Part shown: positions 6,506-11,754 of the stretch, in pieces
Layout: the number at the start of each line of letters is the position of its first letter
How positions within the stretch are numbered: the first letter of the stretch is position 1
Assembly: GCA_002360325.1 (NCBI GenBank)
Contig: DEQG01000049.1
Span: 8,086-19,839, forward strand
DNA: 11,754 bases
Origin: Salinicoccus sp. UBA3372
Lineage (GTDB): Bacteria; Bacillota; Bacilli; Staphylococcales; Salinicoccaceae
Direction: 5' to 3'
Made by a program: the position numbers and the translations under genes
The notes under the pieces: generated by a model
Database searches by the model: none
What the model was told of the DNA's origin: nothing
The model's input: only the letters and a program-made list of their open reading frames with translations

Positions 6506-8092
6506 CTATGGGGTTTTGAGGATTACCAGATCCGTTGTGTAGGAAAGTGGTGGAAAATCCCTTAAATCGGTCATATATTGCCAAGGGTGGTACATTCTTT
6601 CATGCAGTCCGCCATCCGGCAGTAATTTTTCCTGCAGTTCGGTCAAATCACCCAGTTCTTTTCTTTTATGCCGCTTCACTTCGGTTCTGTATCTGCGCTC
6701 CAGATAGTCGAGCTGTTTCAGATGGTGCTTGAAGTTCGCTTCGACAATCTCCGTCATGAAGTCCTGGCTGTTGATGGCATGCAGTTCCTGATAACCCTTC
6801 TCGGCACTTTTCGTAATGTCTCCGATTTTATTTATAAACTCGGAGCTGACATCATTTTCGACCATAGAATGTTTAAGGTCTTTGATCGTGTCATAAAACT
6901 GCGGGTTGAAATCCAGTTCATATTTTTCCATCAGCTTTTCAAGCCTCGGGGATAAATACTCAAATTCGACGCGTTTTAAAATGATCGGCATGTCCACATC
7001 CATCACTTCAAACACTTTGTGCAGTTCACCCCAGTACTTCACTTCTGCATTGCCGCCGAGAAATATGAGTGTGTTGAACAGCATCTCCTGCATCAGCGGA
7101 CGCGTCACCACATTATTGCTGAATATTTCCGGTGATTCCTCAAGCAGTCCGAGCAGTTCATCTTTTGTATATTTCTCATCACCGGCTCTGAAATGTTCCC
7201 CGTCCTTCTCAAGAAGCGTCCGGTCCGTTGTCGCGTTGACAAATAAGTGCACATTATTTTCCGTATGGAGCGTCGGAGGGATATCCAGTTCACCCGTCAG
7301 CTGTTTCTGGCCGCTGACGAATGCATCATCGATCTTTTCATGGGATTCAATCATCGATCTGAACATCGATTTTTCAAACTGCCGCACTTCCGGTGTGTGG
7401 CTGTTGAAGACAAGGATGCCTTCATCTTTGAACAGGTCATGCACGAGAGCGTGGAACAGCTCCGTCCAATAAGCATGTTCATCTATGAATGCTGTCACTT
7501 TGTCCTTCAAAGCTTTCAGGTCTGAGCGGTCTCCGCACATTTCCATGATCTTATTCAAAGTATCCTTCATGGCCTGTTTGTCGTATTCATAGAAACCGAC
7601 GCTCATATTCACTTTGAGGTTCGGCTTATAGCTGATCTTCCTCTTCTTTCTGTGCATGTCGTCATAGACGAATGTATGATTGATCTCTTCGTAATCATGA
7701 TCCTCTCCCGCTACCCAGAAGACCGGCACGGCATCATAACCATATTTTTCTTTCATATCCTTTGTCACGATGATGATGGATATTATTTTGTGGATGATAT
7801 AGGCCGGGCTCATGAACAGTCCTGCCTGCTGCCCGCCGATGACTGCACGGTGACCTTCAGCCAGCAGTTCAAGGTTCTTCTCCTGTGCGTCTGACAGGCC
7901 ATACTTTGCCATATCATTCCTCATTATTTCAGCAAGTGTTTTCGTGTGATCGTGGGCAGGCCTTGCCAGCATCTGATTCACACTTTTTTCATTCAATGAG
8001 AGATTTTGATAAAATTTAAGTATATCCTTTTCCTGACGGTTAAATTTATCAATAAAATTATCGTTAGAGAATTTCATACATTCAATTTCCAT
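6506..8092 (-). CDS. bshC: Bacillithiol biosynthesis cysteine-adding enzyme BshC
   Basis: BshC is the putative ligase for the last step of bacillithiol synthesis, joining cysteine to glucosaminyl-malate in the cytoplasm. The 528-residue product is close to the usual 535-540. It carries the family landmarks GGQQAGLF (86-93), VFWVAGEDHDYEEINH (124-139), NNVVTRPLMQE (326-336), and GGNAEVKYWGEL in the middle. A charged helical, probably coiled-coil region spans about 385-480. The C-terminal end has GGLHERMYHPWQ and PPLSYTTDLVI. The ATG has AAAGGAG 7 nt upstream; an internal Met at position 6 lacks such a signal. It is divergent from the GNAT gene. A candidate promoter lies in the 111-bp intergenic space and a strong terminator lies downstream, so it is probably monocistronic. 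Its presence implies this organism uses bacillithiol; bshA and bshB are not in the window. Confidence 0.95.
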   Translation of the reverse strand: MEIECMKFSNDNFIDKFNRQEKDILKFYQNLSLNEKSVNQMLARPAHDHTKTLAEIMRNDMAKYGLSDAQEKNLELLAEGHRAVIGGQQAGLFMSPAYIIHKIISIIIVTKDMKEKYGYDAVPVFWVAGEDHDYEEINHTFVYDDMHRKKRKISYKPNLKVNMSVGFYEYDKQAMKDTLNKIMEMCGDRSDLKALKDKVTAFIDEHAYWTELFHALVHDLFKDEGILVFNSHTPEVRQFEKSMFRSMIESHEKIDDAFVSGQKQLTGELDIPPTLHTENNVHLFVNATTDRTLLEKDGEHFRAGDEKYTKDELLGLLEESPEIFSNNVVTRPLMQEMLFNTLIFLGGNAEVKYWGELHKVFEVMDVDMPIILKRVEFEYLSPRLEKLMEKYELDFNPQFYDTIKDLKHSMVENDVSSEFINKIGDITKSAEKGYQELHAINSQDFMTEIVEANFKHHLKQLDYLERRYRTEVKRHKRKELGDLTELQEKLLPDGGLHERMYHPWQYMTDLRDFPPLSYTTDLVILKTP

Positions 8093-8125
8093 TGTCTTTC
8101 TCCTTTGTTGCGGTGATTAATTAAA

Positions 8126-8154
8126 ATTATAGATTTTTTCATTTTATAAAACAA
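8126..8154 (-). promoter_or_regulatory. Candidate bshC promoter
   Basis: The minus strand has a TTGTTT -35 (8149-8154) and a perfect TATAAT -10 (8126-8131) with a 17-bp spacer. Transcription would start near 8119, about 27 nt before the bshC ATG and just ahead of its AAAGGAG. The -35 abuts the -35 of the opposite promoter. Confidence 0.6.
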
Positions 8155-8172
8155 TTGAACTGTTTATCAATT
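8153..8172. repeat. Inverted repeat AATTGA-N8-TCAATT between divergent promoters
   Basis: The two 6-bp arms (8153-8158 and 8167-8172) are separated by 8 bp. They overlap the -35 regions of both the bshC and the GNAT promoters. A dimeric regulator could bind here, but the region is AT-rich and a 6-bp arm may arise by chance. Confidence 0.35.
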
Positions 8173-8182
8173 ATAATATAAT
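8155..8182 (+). promoter_or_regulatory. Candidate promoter of the GNAT (ylbP) gene
   Basis: The plus strand has TTGAAC (8155-8160) and TATAAT (8177-8182) with a 16-bp spacer. A second TATAAT overlaps at 8172-8177. The start site would be near 8189, almost on the AAAGGAG Shine-Dalgarno sequence (8188-8194), giving a leader of only about 15 nt. Confidence 0.6.
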
Positions 8183-8203
8183 GGATGAAAGGAGCGATTT
8201 TTA

Positions 8204-8671
8204 ATGTCTGAAATCAAACATTTGGCAATCAACTATAAGACTGCCGAAGATTTTAAAAAGTTCGGGGAATATGGAACACAGGAATTGCAGATGATGGAAG
8301 AGCTTGAGGGGAATGTGATCGATGCCGATACCGACTCGCCGTTCTACGGTATATATGTCGGTGAAAACCTGGCAGCGCGCATGTGCCTCTACAGAAAAGA
8401 GGATGACAACAATCCCATCTTTGATCCGCCGCATGACTACCTCGTCATATGGAAGCTCGAAGTGCTGGAAAAATACCGCGGCAGGGGTTTCGGTTCCGAA
8501 CTGATCGATTATGTAAAAGAGCAGAATATGCCCATCAAGGCGGTCAGCCGTCAAAATGCACGGTCGTTTTTTGAAGACCACGATTTTGAAACTTTAAAAT
8601 ATGATATTGAGAGAGACCTCGCGGACAACGCACTGATCTGGTATCCGGAAGGATATTCTCTGCAGCAATAA
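8204..8671 (+). CDS. ylbP: GNAT-family N-acetyltransferase, YlbP type
   Basis: This 155-residue protein is a GNAT-fold acetyl-CoA-dependent acetyltransferase. The acetyl-CoA pyrophosphate-binding motif is RGRGFG (92-97) in the segment KLEVLEKYRGRGFGSELIDY, followed by the usual helix. The N-terminal half has FGEYGTQELQMMEELEGN and SPFYGIYVGENLAARM, which resemble B. subtilis YlbP. The C-terminus ends in IWYPEG, also typical of that family. The substrate is unknown. In B. subtilis, ylbP likewise lies between rpmF and bshC, which supports the assignment by context. The ATG has AAAGGAG 9 nt upstream. It is divergent from bshC and converges on rpmF with a shared terminator whose A-tract begins in the stop codon. 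Confidence 0.88.
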   Translation: MSEIKHLAINYKTAEDFKKFGEYGTQELQMMEELEGNVIDADTDSPFYGIYVGENLAARMCLYRKEDDNNPIFDPPHDYLVIWKLEVLEKYRGRGFGSELIDYVKEQNMPIKAVSRQNARSFFEDHDFETLKYDIERDLADNALIWYPEGYSLQQ

Positions 8672-8700
8672 AAAAGATGAGCCTGAGCTCATCTTTTTTA
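8670..8700. terminator. Bidirectional terminator between ylbP and rpmF
   Basis: The stem GATGAGC (8676-8682) and GCTCATC (8687-8693) has loop CTGA. It is flanked by six A and six T bases that extend the pairing to 13 bp. Either strand reads as a hairpin followed by a T-run. The plus-strand A-tract begins inside the ylbP TAA stop, and the rpmF TAA stop (8698-8700) lies within the T-tract. Confidence 0.93.
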
Positions 8701-8871
8701 GTTATTCACTACTTCTTCACCTTTATAGCTTCCGCATGATTTACAAACACGGTGTGAAAGTTTCATTTCACCACAGTTTGAACATTCAACCATTCCTGGC
8801 GCTGAAAGTTTAATATGCGTACGGCGTTTATTTTTACGAGTTTTAGATGTTCTTCTTTTAGGTACTGCCAT
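8698..8871 (-). CDS. rpmF: 50S ribosomal protein L32 (zinc-ribbon form)
   Basis: This 57-residue gene encodes L32, a small protein of the large ribosomal subunit. It begins [19 protein letters not shown], a classic basic tail, followed by a zinc ribbon with C30, C33, C43 and C46 (CSNC and CKSC). This is the cysteine-containing (C+) form, expected to bind zinc. It ends [11 protein letters not shown]. The ATG has AGGAGG 7 nt upstream, located in the last codons of yceD, whose stop is only 2 nt before the start. It is co-transcribed with yceD, an arrangement conserved across many bacteria. Its stop codon is part of the shared terminator. Confidence 0.97.
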   Translation of the reverse strand: MAVPKRRTSKTRKNKRRTHIKLSAPGMVECSNCGEMKLSHRVCKSCGSYKGEEVVNN

Positions 8872-8873
8872 GA

Positions 8874-9392
8874 TTAATCCTCCTTTTCTTCATCACTATC
8901 AAGTAGTGCTTTTAATTTTTCAAGTCTGGGATCTGTTTTTTCCCCACTCTCGTGAGCAAACTCATCTTCATCGATGACTTCCCAATCTTTTCCGCTCCCA
9001 AGTGGTTCATCGCTTGTTGTATAAGCGGTTGGAAGGTTCACAATGATGAGTTCCCTGATTACAGGTTCTAAATCCAATGTATGAATGACCGGATGAACAT
9101 TTTCATCCAGATCATCATCTTCATGGACAGTTTCATCAAAGATTTCCAATGATTCGATTTGAAGCGGGACTTGAATATCTTCAGATGTTCGACTGTCGAG
9201 CATGTTGATAATCGTATCGATATATATCTGTACATTGAATTGTCTGCTGCGCACAAATATTTCACCTTTGACGTTGAGCGATTCGACAGATAAGATATCC
9301 TTCCTGTCCGTCAAGTTCTCAATCTTCAGGTTATCATCAAATTTGATCACTTCATCATGGAATTTTCTTAGTTGAGCCAACGTCCATTTCAT
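8874..9392 (-). CDS. YceD family protein (DUF177), upstream partner of rpmF
   Basis: This 172-residue protein belongs to the YceD/DUF177 family, which is linked to 23S rRNA or ribosome accumulation and is almost always next to rpmF. Features seen are the [11 protein letters not shown] start, a beta-rich middle with [14 protein letters not shown] and [13 protein letters not shown], and an acidic segment ([15 protein letters not shown], 86-100). [15 protein letters not shown] (107-121) and the conserved C-terminal [11 protein letters not shown] (154-164) follow. The ATG giving MKW is preferred over an in-frame GTG nine bases upstream. It matches the family start and has GAGGTGA 5 nt before it. 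A near-consensus promoter lies 30 nt upstream. The molecular function is not established from sequence. Confidence 0.9.
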   Translation of the reverse strand: MKWTLAQLRKFHDEVIKFDDNLKIENLTDRKDILSVESLNVKGEIFVRSRQFNVQIYIDTIINMLDSRTSEDIQVPLQIESLEIFDETVHEDDDLDENVHPVIHTLDLEPVIRELIIVNLPTAYTTSDEPLGSGKDWEVIDEDEFAHESGEKTDPRLEKLKALLDSDEEKED

Positions 9393-9421
9393 ACTCTTCA
9401 CCTCTTATGAGCACAAAAAAT

Positions 9422-9450
9422 ATTGTACATTTTATGGGGACTTATGTCAA
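9422..9450 (-). promoter_or_regulatory. Strong sigma-A promoter for yceD-rpmF
   Basis: A perfect TTGACA (9445-9450), a 17-bp spacer and TACAAT (9422-9427) lie just upstream of yceD. This is the best promoter match in the window, in line with high expression of a ribosomal protein gene. The start would be near 9415, about 23 nt before the ATG. Confidence 0.85.
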
Positions 9451-9459
9451 GTTATTTTC

Positions 9460-9488
9460 TTAACAGATTATTTGATACAATATAGAAT
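9460..9488 (+). promoter_or_regulatory. Candidate tmcAL promoter
   Basis: TTAACA (9460-9465) and TAGAAT (9483-9488) are separated by 17 bp, each one mismatch from consensus. This would place the start inside the Shine-Dalgarno sequence (9489-9497). An alternative extended -10, TGaTACAAT (9473-9481), would start near 9488 and leave a leader of about 18 nt, which is more plausible. Divergent from the yceD promoter, with 9 bp between the two -35 boxes. Confidence 0.55.
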
Positions 9489-9505
9489 AAAGGAGGTCTT
9501 TTCCA

Positions 9506-11668
<2,163 letters not shown>

Positions 11669-11730
11669 AAAAATCCTCTTTCCATTTTCTGTTGATTTGA
11701 GATAAGATGAATAACAGGAGTTGATCATAC

Positions 11731-11754
11731 ATGCAAAAATTTATCCGTCTCGGT
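11731..11754 (+). CDS. N-terminal fragment of a divergent gene, probably DUF7147 family
   Basis: ATG at 11731 opens MQKFIRLG to the window edge, with AGGAG 10 nt upstream. From memory, staphylococci carry a DUF7147-family gene starting M(I)QRFIxLG divergent from rsmD, which fits this start and place. Eight residues are too few for a firm call. Confidence 0.5.

Noticed and set aside
6906..7472. A 188-residue serine-rich open frame opposite bshC
   Set aside because: The serine-rich composition is what the complement of an acidic, lysine-rich gene gives; bshC on the other strand is certain.
11669..11730. Possible promoters for rsmD and the divergent gene in the 62-bp gap (TATGAT on minus, TAAGAT on plus)
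   Set aside because: Neither has a recognisable -35 at the right distance, and the minus-strand one would lie within the other gene's start.

Overview
The window is a conserved housekeeping segment from a low-to-mid GC Gram-positive coccus of the family Staphylococcaceae. Protein features typical of the family (the NIYEAHMDYH segment of MurD, the MraZ, MraY and RsmH sequences, 57-aa L32, BshC for bacillithiol) support this. So does the dcw order mraZ-rsmH-ftsL-pbpA-mraY-murD-divIB, which lacks spoVD and murE. GC is higher than in Staphylococcus sensu stricto (mid-40s percent by eye; one 60-base line counted 28 G/C), and several proteins are strongly acidic. A salt-tolerant relative such as Salinicoccus or Jeotgalicoccus is a reasonable guess, but the genus cannot be fixed from this window.

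Right to left, the layout is as follows. The first 24 bases of a divergent plus-strand gene (probably DUF7147 family) sit at the right edge. rsmD and coaD lie on the minus strand, joined by an ATGA overlap. tmcAL (plus strand) converges on coaD with an 11-nt tail-to-tail overlap. The divergent pair yceD-rpmF (minus) follows, from a near-consensus promoter. A GNAT acetyltransferase of the YlbP type (plus) converges on rpmF across a shared bidirectional terminator. bshC (minus) is divergent from ylbP and has its own terminator. From about 6450 down to position 1 runs the minus-strand division and cell-wall (dcw) operon: mraZ, rsmH, ftsL, pbpA (PBP1), mraY, murD and the first 36 codons of divIB.

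The dcw genes work together in building septal peptidoglycan. MurD and MraY make lipid-linked precursor, PBP1 cross-links it, FtsL and DivIB scaffold the divisome, and MraZ probably autoregulates the operon through three 10-bp-phased GTGG repeats just downstream of its promoter. The other genes serve translation and RNA modification (RsmD, RsmH, TmcAL, L32, YceD), coenzyme A synthesis (CoaD) and thiol chemistry (BshC).

I found no mobile element, CRISPR array, tRNA or rRNA gene, or convincing new system. No gene-free stretch exceeds about 140 bases. The observations worth a second look concern regulation and gene junctions: the MraZ operator, stop codons embedded in Shine-Dalgarno sequences, a competing out-of-frame AUG at the rsmH GTG start, compact divergent promoters, and overlapping convergent genes.
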